Source of the DNA: Psychrobacter sp. P11G3
GTDB lineage: Bacteria > Pseudomonadota > Gammaproteobacteria > Pseudomonadales > Moraxellaceae
Length of the DNA stretch: 64,000 nucleotides
Assembly: GCF_001435845.1 (NCBI RefSeq)
Contig: NZ_CM003596.1
Coordinates: 186,001 to 250,000, forward strand
Reading direction: 5' to 3'
The notes below the pieces were generated by a model that was given only the letters and a program-made list of their open reading frames with translations, had not been told where the DNA came from and did no database searches. A program made the translations under genes and the position numbers. Positions within the stretch are counted from its first letter, which is position 1; each line of letters begins with the position of its first letter. Shown in pieces: positions 46,485-55,914 of the stretch.

Positions 46485-46889
46485 TTATCGTGCTTTATCA
46501 AACTTACGATCTCTCAAGCTCAGATTGCCTCGTAGCACATCGCTATACATACGAAAATCACTGACAAAGCTTTTCAATGGAAACTTAAAAGAAGCGGGCT
46601 TGTTCTTTTCAAAGAAAAAGTGTCCAACCCATGCACAAGCATATCCAGCGGCAATGCCCTTTACCAAAGGTTTGGCTGAGCCAGTTTTGACAGACTTTGC
46701 CAGTCCTAATAAGCCAAAGCTACTGCCTGCGAAATGTAGACGGCGACAGGCCATGTTTTGATGCTCATCTAAGTAAAAATCATAAAATGCCTGTTTAGGC
46801 GAACTTTCAGTTTTTACCATGTCTTTTTTAGCGCTGCTGATAGGGGTCTCAGTAGTTTGGGTAGCGTCTTTTGTAGTGGTCTGATTCAT
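46485..46889 (-). CDS. Mpo1/DUF962-like membrane-associated protein
   Basis: A 134-residue protein related to Mpo1, the yeast dioxygenase of 2-hydroxy fatty acids. Features: FYDFYLDEHQNMACRRLHFAGS, two hydrophobic stretches (about 55-70 and 82-95), and ACAWVGHFFFEKNKPASFKFPLKSFVSDFRM, with the histidines (DEH, RLH, VGH) that bind iron in the family. About 30 polar residues precede the domain. AAGGAAG stands before the ATG at 46889. It may act on membrane fatty acids, but this is by homology only. Confidence 0.8.
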   Translation of the reverse strand: MNQTTTKDATQTTETPISSAKKDMVKTESSPKQAFYDFYLDEHQNMACRRLHFAGSSFGLLGLAKSVKTGSAKPLVKGIAAGYACAWVGHFFFEKNKPASFKFPLKSFVSDFRMYSDVLRGNLSLRDRKFDKAR

Positions 46890-47280
46890 GTGACTAGCTT
46901 CCTTGCTGGTGGGTTTGATAACTATTAATTGCAGATGATTTTTAACCGATTAGTTGGTGGCTTTTGAAGTAAATTATACGGATAAAAATTCTGTAAATAA
47001 CGGTTTTTTATCATGATATTGATAGCTTTCAATGTAGCAAACCGATATGAGTAACACAAGCGCTAGATGCTGAGCCGATACCTGTCAGCTTATAGGGTGG
47101 TTTTTTATGTTCCCACTACAGTTTTGCATCGCTTGCGAGTGTTTGGCATAAATGCTTTAATAATAAAATTGCCCTGATTTTTGTGGTTACTACTTTTTTC
47201 TATACATGTGATTTTATAACTATATAGCACGTGATTTTGGTAAACTATCCACTCTTTCTAACACGGTGACGACTTGTCCT
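46890..47280. other. Divergent intergenic region
   Basis: About 390 bases between the Mpo1-like gene and ppx. Promoters for both must lie here. I see no repeat or RNA-like structure. Confidence 0.45.
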
Positions 47281-48846
47281 ATGCCTATTGACTACCTTAC
47301 GAATCCGCCAATTGGCGATGATGAAATGATGGCAGCCATCGATATTGGTTCCAACAGTTTCCATTTAGCTATTGCTCGTCTTGACCATGGGGAAGTGCGA
47401 AAAGTAGTCTCGATGTCTGAAAAGGTACAGCTCGCTGCTGGATTGGATGAGAATAATATTCTAAGCGCAGCAGCCGAACAGCGTGGTCTCGATTGTTTGA
47501 GTCGGTTCGTGGCGCGCTTGGATTCAGTACCCCCAGAGCGTATTCGTGTGGTTGCGACCAACGCCTTGCGTCAAGCCAAAAACGCCAACGACTTTATTTC
47601 CCGTGCTAATAAAATCCTGCCAAAACCTATTGAGATTATCGCGGGCCGCGAAGAGGCACGATTGATTTATTTGGGCGTCTCACATACCAATGAGAGTAGT
47701 GATAAGCGCTTGGTTATGGATATTGGCGGCGGTTCGACAGAGTTTATTATTGGTCAAAATTTCGATCCATTATTGACTGAAAGTTTACAAATGGGCTGTG
47801 TTTCTTTTACCCAAAAATTCTTTGCTGACGGCCTGATTACTAAAGAAGCCTTCAATAGTGCAATTTCAGGTGCACGTAAAGAAGTCTTAGCGATTAATGG
47901 TCGTTATCAAAAGACAGGCTGGAGTAGCGTAGTCGGCTCAAGCGGTACAATCAAAGCGGTGCGTAATGTCCTAGTATCAAAAGGTTGGGCCGATGAGCAA
48001 GAACGCATCACTTATAGAGGCGTCAAAAAATTAGAGAAATTGCTGATTAAGATTGGCAATATTGATGATATCGAGTTAGAAGGCGTCAAAGAACATCGTA
48101 AAGCCGTATTTCCTGCTGGTGTGGCAGTATTGCGCGCGGTGATGAAAGTGCTGGGCGTTGAGACCATTACCTACTCAGATGGTGCGTTACGTGAAGGTGT
48201 TATGTACGATATGCTCGGACGCTTTGCTAGTGAAGATGTGCGTGACCGCAGTGTCTTGGCATTAATCAAGCGTTATTCAGGAGACAAAAAGCAAGCCAAG
48301 CAAGTGGTGAAAACCAGCCGTCATTTATTTGAACAAGTAAAAGACAAGCTTGCGCTGTCCAATGATGATTGCGACTTGCTCAGACGTGCTGCATTCTTGC
48401 ATGAGATAGGACTGGCAATCAGTCACAGTAGCTATCACAAGCACAGCGCGTATTTGCTGGAGTACTCGGATATTCCAGGATTCTCGCAAGTCGATCAGAA
48501 ACGCATGGCGCAGCTGATGCTGAACCATCGCCGCAAGCTCAAAGCCGATATGCTAGAGCAGACTTGTCAGATTGGCGGTGATCAGTTGGTTTATCTCTGC
48601 TTATTGTTGCGCCTTGCCGTACTGGCACATCATAGTCGCAGTGATTATGCGCTACCAGAGTTAGAATTAAAGGTAGTCGCTGAAAACAGCTGGCAAATCA
48701 CCTTGGCGGATAGCAGTGAGCATTATGCTTTCTTGCTCGCAGATTTACGTACTGAGATTGACCAGTTTGCTAAGTGGGGCGTACAGCTTAGTGTGATTGA
48801 AGCTCAAGAGGCCGAGACTCCAGAGGTTGAGCAGTTACCATTGTAG
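47281..48846 (+). CDS. ppx: Exopolyphosphatase / pppGpp phosphohydrolase (Ppx/GppA family)
   Basis: A 521-residue ASKHA-fold phosphatase. MAAIDIGSNSFHLAIARL is the first phosphate loop, RVVATNALRQAKN and LVMDIGGGSTEFIIG are further signatures, and EEARLIYLGV holds the catalytic glutamate. The second half is the HD-like C-terminal domain. Whether it acts on polyphosphate or pppGpp cannot be decided, but length and C-domain fit Ppx. The frame opens at a GTG (47266); I use the ATG at 47281 because MPIDY resembles the Ppx start. Confidence 0.9.
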   Translation: MPIDYLTNPPIGDDEMMAAIDIGSNSFHLAIARLDHGEVRKVVSMSEKVQLAAGLDENNILSAAAEQRGLDCLSRFVARLDSVPPERIRVVATNALRQAKNANDFISRANKILPKPIEIIAGREEARLIYLGVSHTNESSDKRLVMDIGGGSTEFIIGQNFDPLLTESLQMGCVSFTQKFFADGLITKEAFNSAISGARKEVLAINGRYQKTGWSSVVGSSGTIKAVRNVLVSKGWADEQERITYRGVKKLEKLLIKIGNIDDIELEGVKEHRKAVFPAGVAVLRAVMKVLGVETITYSDGALREGVMYDMLGRFASEDVRDRSVLALIKRYSGDKKQAKQVVKTSRHLFEQVKDKLALSNDDCDLLRRAAFLHEIGLAISHSSYHKHSAYLLEYSDIPGFSQVDQKRMAQLMLNHRRKLKADMLEQTCQIGGDQLVYLCLLLRLAVLAHHSRSDYALPELELKVVAENSWQITLADSSEHYAFLLADLRTEIDQFAKWGVQLSVIEAQEAETPEVEQLPL

Positions 48847-49023
48847 GTATTGAGTTAAAGATTAACGTAACAAAAGCGGCGTTGTCGATAATGTCATGCT
48901 ATTTAAGATGTGCTACTATAGCTCCTATTGAGTTTACAACTGTACTTTCATTATCTGAATACGGATAACGATATTATTCTTAAACATAAATACATTAAGT
49001 ATAATTATTATAGGGAAGCGTCT

Positions 49024-49827
49024 ATGAGCACTGTCTGGGATAGTGTGCAGCTTGCACGACACGCCAAGCGTCCATTATTTATGGACTATGTTAATCAGCT
49101 TTTTACCGAATTTGACGAGTTGCATGGCGACCGTGCTTTTGCCGATGACAAAGCCATTTTGGGTGGTCTTGCACGTTTTGATGGTCAGCCTGTGATGGTG
49201 ATTGGTCAGCATCGTGGTCGTAGCACCCGTGAGCGTATTGCTCATAATTTTGGTATGGCCAATCCTGAAGGCTATCGCAAAGTGATTCGTTTGGTCAAAA
49301 TGGCCGAGCGCTTTAACATTCCTGTGATGACCTTTGTGGATACCCAAGGTGCTTACCCTGGTATTGGTGCAGAAGAGCGCGGACAAGCGCAAGCGATTGC
49401 AGAAAGCATTGCTGTATTTTCTAGTCTGAAAGTGCCTGTGATTGTGACTATCATTGGTGAAGGCGGCTCAGGTGGCGCATTGGCGATTGGTGTCGGTGAT
49501 AAAGTAAATATGCTACAAAACAGCATTTACTCAGTGATCTCTCCTGAAGGCTGTGCTTCTATCCTATGGAAAACCGCTGAAAAAGCACAAGACGCTAGTG
49601 AAGCGCTAAAGTTAAACGCCATCAACCTGTATCAAATGGGTTTGATTGATGCCGTTATCGAAGAAGGTGAAGGCGCACATATTCAGCCACAGCCGGTGAT
49701 GAATGCCCTTAAAGCATTGATTACTGAACAACTTGATGAGATTAAAGATTTAGATCCTCAAGAGCGTTGTGAGCTACGTTATGAAAAGCTAAAGTCTTTT
49801 AACTCAGAAGTGATGTTACCTGCTTAA
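49024..49827 (+). CDS. accA: Acetyl-CoA carboxylase carboxyltransferase subunit alpha, short form
   Basis: A 267-residue subunit of acetyl-CoA carboxylase, the first step of fatty acid synthesis. It starts [17 protein letters not shown], which lines up with residues around 60 of E. coli AccA (319 residues), so the N-terminal helical arm is missing. Core blocks are intact: [37 protein letters not shown] and [14 protein letters not shown]. The frame runs back to 48928, but those residues do not resemble AccA, and AGGGAAG lies before the ATG at 49024. Confidence 0.94.
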   Translation: MSTVWDSVQLARHAKRPLFMDYVNQLFTEFDELHGDRAFADDKAILGGLARFDGQPVMVIGQHRGRSTRERIAHNFGMANPEGYRKVIRLVKMAERFNIPVMTFVDTQGAYPGIGAEERGQAQAIAESIAVFSSLKVPVIVTIIGEGGSGGALAIGVGDKVNMLQNSIYSVISPEGCASILWKTAEKAQDASEALKLNAINLYQMGLIDAVIEEGEGAHIQPQPVMNALKALITEQLDEIKDLDPQERCELRYEKLKSFNSEVMLPA

Positions 49828-49853
49828 TTGGTTAATAGGATTTTTCTGTTATT

Positions 49854-49884
49854 AAGCCGCTATTATTTAATAGCTGGCTTTTCA
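49854..49884 (+). terminator. Terminator of accA
   Basis: AAGCCGCTATTA pairs with TAATAGCTGGCTT with one bulged T, then TTTT. It lies 27 bases after the accA stop. Confidence 0.75.
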
Positions 49885-49913
49885 TATTAGAGTCTGAGTC
49901 TTAGTGCTAAAAT

Positions 49914-49949
49914 AAAAACGTGTCATTTAATGGCGCGTTTTTTTTTGGC
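49914..49949 (+). terminator. Second terminator-like hairpin after accA
   Basis: AAAAACG pairs with CGTTTTT around a weaker inner stem (TGTCAT/ATGGCG), followed by a long T run. A backup to the hairpin at 49854, upstream of tilS. Confidence 0.6.
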
Positions 49950-49994
49950 TGTTAGTATATGAAGCATCTAAAATAACGAAAAATAAGGCTGACT

Positions 49995-51554
49995 ATGACC
50001 AGCAGCGCAATCATCTCACATCCTATTAAATCAATTGCCGATTTGCCAGTTGATAAGACACTAGCAACCGCATTATTGAGCAGTATGTCTGTTTATAGTG
50101 ATCAGTTGCATGGTCGTCGTCTTTGGTTGGCATGTAGTGGTGGGCGTGATTCATTGGCACTTGCGGCGCTGTGTGTGCAGCTCTACCGACAAGGTAAGTT
50201 GCCATGCTTGCCGCAGCTTTTACATGTCGATCATGGCTTACAATCGGATAGTCAGCATTGGGCCAAGCATGTTGCCAATTGGGCGCAAGCGCAGCAGTTG
50301 CCTTGTCGCATTTTACAGGCACAAGTGAATGGGCATGATGAGCAGGCCGCTCGGCAAGCGCGTTATAATATTATGCGTGCTCATATTAACCAAGATGATG
50401 TATTGCTATTAGCGCATCACGCTGATGACCAAGCTGAAACGGTGCTGATGCGATTGATTCAAGGAGCAGGAGTCAACGGTCTGTCTGGTATACAGCCGTG
50501 GAGTGTACGAAGACAAGGCGGGCAGCGCAATGTCCTGTGGCGACCTTGGCTCACCATAAGACGCGCAACTATCAGCGCCTATGCCAAACGCTTAGCGCTG
50601 CCTTACATCGATGACCCTACCAATAAAACTGGAGATAATGTACGTAGTGGGTTACGCCGCGATATCATGCCAGCACTGGCTACGTACAACCCCAACGTCA
50701 TTGATAATATTGCTCGTAGTGCGCAGCTGTTAAGTGATGCACAGGAAACAGTCAATGCTCAAGCTATACAGGACATGCAGCAGACGGAGAGTACAGACCT
50801 GCAACTTTTACCCGCACAGCGTGTATTAAATATTGATGCGTTGCAACAGCTACCCATGTATCGTCAGCGGCAACTACTGCACTATTGGCTGGGTCAAGAT
50901 GAGCCGTTACCACCTGTTAAGCAACTCGTCGATGATGTGTTAACTCTCAGCCAACGTGATGACCAAGATCATCAAACAGAACTGTTTTGGCAAGGTCGTA
51001 AGGCATCTTATACCATTCGCCGCTATCGTCAGCAGCTCTATCGTATGAGCAGCGAATGGATGTCTTGGCTGAAGCTACCACTGACCGAGCAGGTACTGAC
51101 TTTATCTAGTAATTTATTTAGTCATTCAGCTAATAATTTAACATCGCTCACCATACGTAGCAGTGATCGTTATACTTGGCAGTTGCAAGTAAAGGTAGAT
51201 GCGCTGGTACGATTGTTAGAAAATAGTGCGGACGGTATAGCACAACAGATAGTGTTAAAAATAGTGCCATTAAACCGTGAGCAACGGTTAAAGACCGAGA
51301 TGGCTGCGCGCCCACAAGCAGGCAAAAAACTGTATCAAACGCTTGGGATTCCACTATGGCTACGAGACAGCTTAATGGTAGTCAGCATTACCCTTACAAA
51401 AAAATCTGAAGATGGAAGCGACATACAAACTGATATTCCTCTGTTACTAGCATCACCATTTGAGAGTTGGCTTTTGAGTTCTGAGCAGACGGATAGCGAT
51501 GCTAAAAGCAATCAATTGGCTGAGTACATCAGAAGTGAGCTTAGTCTAAAATAA
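49995..51554 (+). CDS. tilS: tRNA(Ile)-lysidine synthase TilS
   Basis: A 519-residue ATP-dependent enzyme that modifies C34 of tRNA-Ile(CAT) to lysidine. The PP-loop is CSGGRDSLALAAL (47-59), followed by LLHVDHGL, LAHHADDQAETVLMRLIQGAG and YIDDPTNKTGDNVRSGLRRDIMP. The C-terminal substrate-binding domain is present (ERRL-like stretch, KKLYQTLGIPLWLRDSLMVV). It is longer than E. coli TilS (432), with extra length in the linker and at the end. AAGG precedes the ATG. Confidence 0.93.
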   Translation: MTSSAIISHPIKSIADLPVDKTLATALLSSMSVYSDQLHGRRLWLACSGGRDSLALAALCVQLYRQGKLPCLPQLLHVDHGLQSDSQHWAKHVANWAQAQQLPCRILQAQVNGHDEQAARQARYNIMRAHINQDDVLLLAHHADDQAETVLMRLIQGAGVNGLSGIQPWSVRRQGGQRNVLWRPWLTIRRATISAYAKRLALPYIDDPTNKTGDNVRSGLRRDIMPALATYNPNVIDNIARSAQLLSDAQETVNAQAIQDMQQTESTDLQLLPAQRVLNIDALQQLPMYRQRQLLHYWLGQDEPLPPVKQLVDDVLTLSQRDDQDHQTELFWQGRKASYTIRRYRQQLYRMSSEWMSWLKLPLTEQVLTLSSNLFSHSANNLTSLTIRSSDRYTWQLQVKVDALVRLLENSADGIAQQIVLKIVPLNREQRLKTEMAARPQAGKKLYQTLGIPLWLRDSLMVVSITLTKKSEDGSDIQTDIPLLLASPFESWLLSSEQTDSDAKSNQLAEYIRSELSLK

Positions 51555-51732
51555 AAAGTGTCAAAAGTTTAATATCTGTTGGCTGACTCGTTGATTTTTA
51601 TCAGGTTGATGTCAGGCGCGACATTTTGAATTTATCAAACGGCGATAGTGGCAGTATGATAAACTGAGTGTCGTTTTACATATCAGTATGTTAAGTTGAA
51701 TACCTTTTGAATTTTGTGACTAGGAGACAAGT

Positions 51733-52566
51733 ATGTCGGTATTAGATAATAAAAAAATCAGTTTTATTGGTGGCGGAAACATGGCACAAGCGCTCATTAG
51801 CGGGCTTGTGGGTTGCGGCATCAAACCAAATCTAATCACGGTCGCCGATCCTAGCAGCGATGCACGTGAGCAATTAGCTGCCAAAGGTCTAAATACTGTT
51901 GATCCAATGGCTGATCCTAAATCTGCTGTGATCGGTGCGGATATCGTAGTGCTAGCAGTCAAACCACAAATGATGAAAGTAGTGGTAAGTGCTTTTGCTG
52001 ATGTACTAGACACTCAATTGGTCATTTCAGTGGCGGCAGGCTTATCGACTGATCTTTTATCAAACATGTTGGGCGGCTATAGCAATATCGTGCGTGCAAT
52101 GCCAAACACGCCTTCTATGATTCAAATGGGTGCGACTGGCCTTTATGGTACAGACAATATCTCAGCAGAACAGAAGCAGCTAGCAACAGCCGTTATGGAA
52201 GCATCAGGTTTGGTCATGTGGGTCGATGACGAAGAGCATATGCATGCCGTTACAGCTGTATCAGGTTCAGCGCCAGCGTATATGTTTTACTTCATCGAAT
52301 CGATGGTCGATGGGGCAGTTGCATTAGGGCTGGATAAAGAACAAGCCTCAGCGCTTGCTATGCAGACCATGTTAGGTGCTGCAAAAATGGCGATGAATAG
52401 TAATGATGCACCAGCTGAGTTACGCCGTAAAGTTACTTCACCGAACGGTACTACTCAGGCAGCGGTCGAGTCAATGCAAGCCAATGAGGTTGGTCGTCAA
52501 ATCAGCGAGGCCATGCAAGCTTGCTATGATCGTAGCCAAGCGTTAAGTGAAGAGATGAGTAAGTAA
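51733..52566 (+). CDS. proC: Pyrroline-5-carboxylate reductase ProC
   Basis: A 277-residue NAD(P)H enzyme for the last step of proline synthesis. It starts ISFIGGGNMAQALISGLV, the dinucleotide loop, and carries VRAMPNTPSMIQMGATGL and the C-terminal VTSPNGTTQAAVESM typical of ProC. AGGAGA stands before the ATG. The YggT gene follows after about 120 bases, a frequent proC-yggT arrangement. Confidence 0.96.
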   Translation: MSVLDNKKISFIGGGNMAQALISGLVGCGIKPNLITVADPSSDAREQLAAKGLNTVDPMADPKSAVIGADIVVLAVKPQMMKVVVSAFADVLDTQLVISVAAGLSTDLLSNMLGGYSNIVRAMPNTPSMIQMGATGLYGTDNISAEQKQLATAVMEASGLVMWVDDEEHMHAVTAVSGSAPAYMFYFIESMVDGAVALGLDKEQASALAMQTMLGAAKMAMNSNDAPAELRRKVTSPNGTTQAAVESMQANEVGRQISEAMQACYDRSQALSEEMSK

Positions 52567-52684
52567 ACACTGACAAGGTGTGCTGTGAGTCACCACTGAC
52601 GACACATTTATGTAATCATCAGCATCTGATAATGACATTTGTCATCTTAGAATCTGTTAATAATGTCACATTGAGTAGCACTTC

Positions 52685-53254
52685 ATGAACAACATGTTAT
52701 TTCAAATTTTTGATTTGGTCACCACATTCGCTATGATGCTGGTGTTTATTCGTTTTATGTTGCAGTTTGCAGGGATGGATGCGAGCAATCCGATGATTGC
52801 ACCTGCTTATAAAGCGACGCATATCGTCGATGTATTCGGGCGTATTTTTCCGACTGTTGCACAGGGTCGTATTAGCATTGCTGCTATCGTCCTGATGTTT
52901 TTGATTCGTCTAATCGATATCTCTGGAAAGGCCGCATTGACGCATAAAGGTATTGCGCCTGTACCGCTATTCTTTACGGGCACGACTAGCTTATTGTTAG
53001 ACTTTTTACGTATGTGTCGCTACCTAGTGATTGGTTCTATTATCGTTAGCTGGGTTGTGGTGTTTACCAGATCTGAGCATCCGATTATTGGCATTATCAT
53101 TAATTTGGCTGAGCCTATTTTAGCCCCGTTTCGTCGTATCACGCCGAATTTAGGTATGCTAGATTTATCGCCAATGGTTGCTTTCTTAGCATTTTATTTG
53201 TTGGAGATATTTATCGGTGGTTTGGCTGCGAGTGTGTTGCCAACCTTGGGTTAA
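52685..53254 (+). CDS. yggT: YggT-family membrane protein
   Basis: A 189-residue inner membrane protein with two YGGT repeats, each a pair of hydrophobic helices with an inter-helix RFMLQFAG / FRRITP motif (RRITPNLGMLDLSPMVAFLAFYLLE in the second). The family is thought to act in osmotic response or, in plastids and cyanobacteria, organisation of membrane complexes; the bacterial role is not firm. No strong ribosome site precedes the ATG at 52685. It follows proC on the same strand. Confidence 0.9.
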   Translation: MNNMLFQIFDLVTTFAMMLVFIRFMLQFAGMDASNPMIAPAYKATHIVDVFGRIFPTVAQGRISIAAIVLMFLIRLIDISGKAALTHKGIAPVPLFFTGTTSLLLDFLRMCRYLVIGSIIVSWVVVFTRSEHPIIGIIINLAEPILAPFRRITPNLGMLDLSPMVAFLAFYLLEIFIGGLAASVLPTLG

Positions 53255-53278
53255 GTCTAATCAAATTTAAAAACTGTC

Positions 53279-53319
53279 ATAAAAAAGGCGTTCTATAAAA
53301 ATATAGAGCGCCTTTTTTG
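53279..53319. terminator. Bidirectional rho-independent terminator
   Basis: AAAAAAGGCG and CGCCTTTTTT enclose an inner CTATA/TATAG stem. It lies between converging yggT and thiD and resembles the hairpin at 42033. Confidence 0.93.
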
Positions 53320-53357
53320 CGTCTGCTACTTGGGGAAGCTATGGCTTGTTAGATATG

Positions 53358-54398
<1,041 letters not shown>

Positions 54399-54426
54399 TT
54401 GCAATTCGTTTTGGCTTTGTTATAAT
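54399..54426 (+). promoter_or_regulatory. tRNA-Ser promoter
   Basis: TTGCAA (54399-54404) and TATAAT (54421-54426) with a 16-base spacer. The GC-rich bases just after (CTCGCCC) are typical of stable RNA promoters under stringent control. Confidence 0.85.
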
Positions 54427-54503
54427 ACTCGCCCACGACATGAGACGTATTGTTAGCATCAATACTATGTTTATAGAAATTTTATAAATGTCTTGAATCG
54501 TTA

Positions 54504-54593
54504 GGTGAAGTGGGTGAGTGGCTGAAACCAGTTCCCTGCTAAGGAACCATACGTGTAAGCGTATCGAGGGTTCGAATCCCTCCTTCACCGCCA
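54504..54593 (+). tRNA. tRNA-Ser (anticodon GCT)
   Basis: A 90-base class II tRNA. The acceptor stem GGTGAAG (54504-54510) pairs with CTTCACC (54583-54589); CCA is encoded (54591-54593). The anticodon stem GTTCC/GGAAC holds loop CTGCTAA with GCT at 54538-54540. A long variable arm follows, then the T arm with GGTTCGAATCC. It reads AGC and AGT serine codons. Confidence 0.96.
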
Positions 54594-54688
54594 TTTATTC
54601 AGTTGTTATTAGAGTAGTAACGCAATATACTGCGTTAAACATTTTAATAATTAATTCAAAAAATAATTTGTTTTAATTAAAAAAGATG

Positions 54689-54716
54689 TTGACACAAGCG
54701 ATATTATCTATATAAT
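54689..54716 (+). promoter_or_regulatory. tRNA-Arg promoter, perfect consensus hexamers
   Basis: TTGACA (54689-54694) and TATAAT (54711-54716), spacer 16 bases. Both hexamers match the sigma-70 consensus exactly. The tRNA starts 59 bases after the -10 element. Confidence 0.9.
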
Positions 54717-54774
54717 GACCAACCTAATTTACTGCAAAAGATATTGTCTTCGCAGTGGATAAAGTGCAAAATAC

Positions 54775-54851
54775 GCGCCTGTAGCTCAGTTGGATAGAGC
54801 ACTTGGCTACGAACTAAGGGGTCGGGAGTTCGAATCTCTCCAGGCGCACCA
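54775..54851 (+). tRNA. tRNA-Arg (anticodon ACG)
   Basis: A 77-base tRNA. GCGCCTG (54775-54781) pairs with CAGGCGC (54841-54847); A then encoded CCA (54849-54851). Anticodon stem CTTGG/CTAAG holds loop CTACGAA with ACG at 54809-54811, which is normally converted to ICG to read CGT, CGC and CGA. The T arm carries GTTCGAATC. Confidence 0.97.
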
Positions 54852-54895
54852 TTTGCATAATAGCTTAATATAAGCTGATAAAACATTAAAATAAT

Positions 54896-54927
54896 CGCCT
54901 GTCTTATGACAATTGGCGGTTTTTTTA
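54896..54927 (+). terminator. Terminator of the tRNA-Arg transcript
   Basis: CGCC and GGCG enclose GTC/GAC, followed by seven T residues, 45 bases past the tRNA end. Confidence 0.7.
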
Positions 54928-55013
54928 TGTCTGTAGCTTTTACCCTTCTACTTATGTATTCTACGACCATCTCTTATATGTAGCATGATTGGATAGCCAA
55001 CTAATAATATTAA

Positions 55014-55098
55014 AGAGCAATCTACGATATTGGAGAGCCATCTACGATGTTAGGCCATCTACGATGTTAGATAGTCATCTAGGATAATGTACGATAGC
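55014..55098. repeat. Short direct repeats upstream of the RDD gene
   Basis: Four or five imperfect copies of CATCTACGATGTTAG(A) in about 80 bases, spaced 17-22 bases apart. The two central copies are almost identical. They lie directly before the RDD gene and could be a regulator-binding array or slipped-strand duplication. Confidence 0.65.
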
Positions 55099-55154
55099 CC
55101 CACCATTTACGGTACAATAGCGTTACTATTCACTGCTTGCTATGAGCTTGTACC

Positions 55155-55817
55155 ATGTCAAAAAGTCCATCTAAACGTCCGTCAAAAACGACTCGAAAAT
55201 CAAAGCCTCAATCGAGTGCGCCTGTACAGCAAGATCCTAACGAAGAGCCAACCATCGCTAAGCCTATGATTCGTGTCGTGGCGATTCTCTATGATGGTAT
55301 GCTGATTTTAGCGTTATTGTTTTTGGTAGGGACGATACTAACCGTCGTCGGTACGCTGTTGACTATGGAGACTGGTACTGAGTCGTCACAAGCTCAGTCA
55401 CTGCCACTCTGGTATCAGAACGCCATTATGACGCCATCATTTGTACTGACACTCGTGGCATTCTATGGGATATTTTGGCGCCGTGGTGGTCAGACATTAG
55501 GTATGCAGACGTGGCGATTAAAAACGATTAATGATGCAGGTCAATGGCTAACGTGGGGTCAGTCGTTTAAGCGTATTTTGGCCGCTTGTATGATGCCGCT
55601 GATTTTCGGCATTATTGGCAGTCTTATTGATGGGTCACGCGCCGCCTTATTGGCCAGCGCGTTTCTTGGTTTGGTATTCAACTATGTGTTCTGTCTGTTT
55701 AACCCTCGAGGTTTGGCAGTACAAGACATGCTGTCCAACACCATCACCCTAAAGATGCCAAAAGTGGCACATGAAGGGCTATGGCGCGGTTTTAAAAATC
55801 GTAAGAAAAAATCGTAG
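55155..55817 (+). CDS. RDD-family membrane protein
   Basis: A 220-residue membrane protein. A basic Ser/Lys-rich tail (1-35) precedes three to four hydrophobic helices: about 40-70, 88-110, 145-165 and 170-185. The RDD pattern is in VVAILYDGMLILA, TLGMQTWRLKTIND and NPRGLAVQDMLSNT, with the conserved Arg and Asp residues (the first Arg-Asp pair being spread as R...YD). Some RDD proteins act in Na+(Li+,K+)/H+ antiport; here the function is not known. The gene stops where an 18-bp tandem repeat begins. Confidence 0.85.
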   Translation: MSKSPSKRPSKTTRKSKPQSSAPVQQDPNEEPTIAKPMIRVVAILYDGMLILALLFLVGTILTVVGTLLTMETGTESSQAQSLPLWYQNAIMTPSFVLTLVAFYGIFWRRGGQTLGMQTWRLKTINDAGQWLTWGQSFKRILAACMMPLIFGIIGSLIDGSRAALLASAFLGLVFNYVFCLFNPRGLAVQDMLSNTITLKMPKVAHEGLWRGFKNRKKKS

Positions 55818-55824
55818 TCTGATT

Positions 55825-55878
55825 TTATTGACGTAATAATTTTTATTGACCTAGTAACTCTTATCGACGTAATAATTT
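55825..55878. repeat. Three tandem 18-bp repeats
   Basis: Units start at 55825, 55843 and 55861, exactly 18 bases apart, consensus TTATTGACGTAATAATTT. The first and third differ at one base; the second differs at five. They fill the gap after the RDD stop, before the converging CaCA gene. Confidence 0.85.
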
Positions 55879-55914
55879 AGTTGTACCAATGCTCAGTTGC
55901 TTTAGCCTAAACAG

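Noticed and set aside
54704..54970. An 88-codon minus-strand frame containing GEIRTPDPLVRSQVLYPTE
   Set aside because: It is antisense to tRNA-Arg(ACG). This peptide string is a well-known false annotation produced by tRNA complements.
55014..55098. A CRISPR array
   Set aside because: Repeats are too short and unevenly spaced, spacers are only a few bases, and there are no cas genes in the window.
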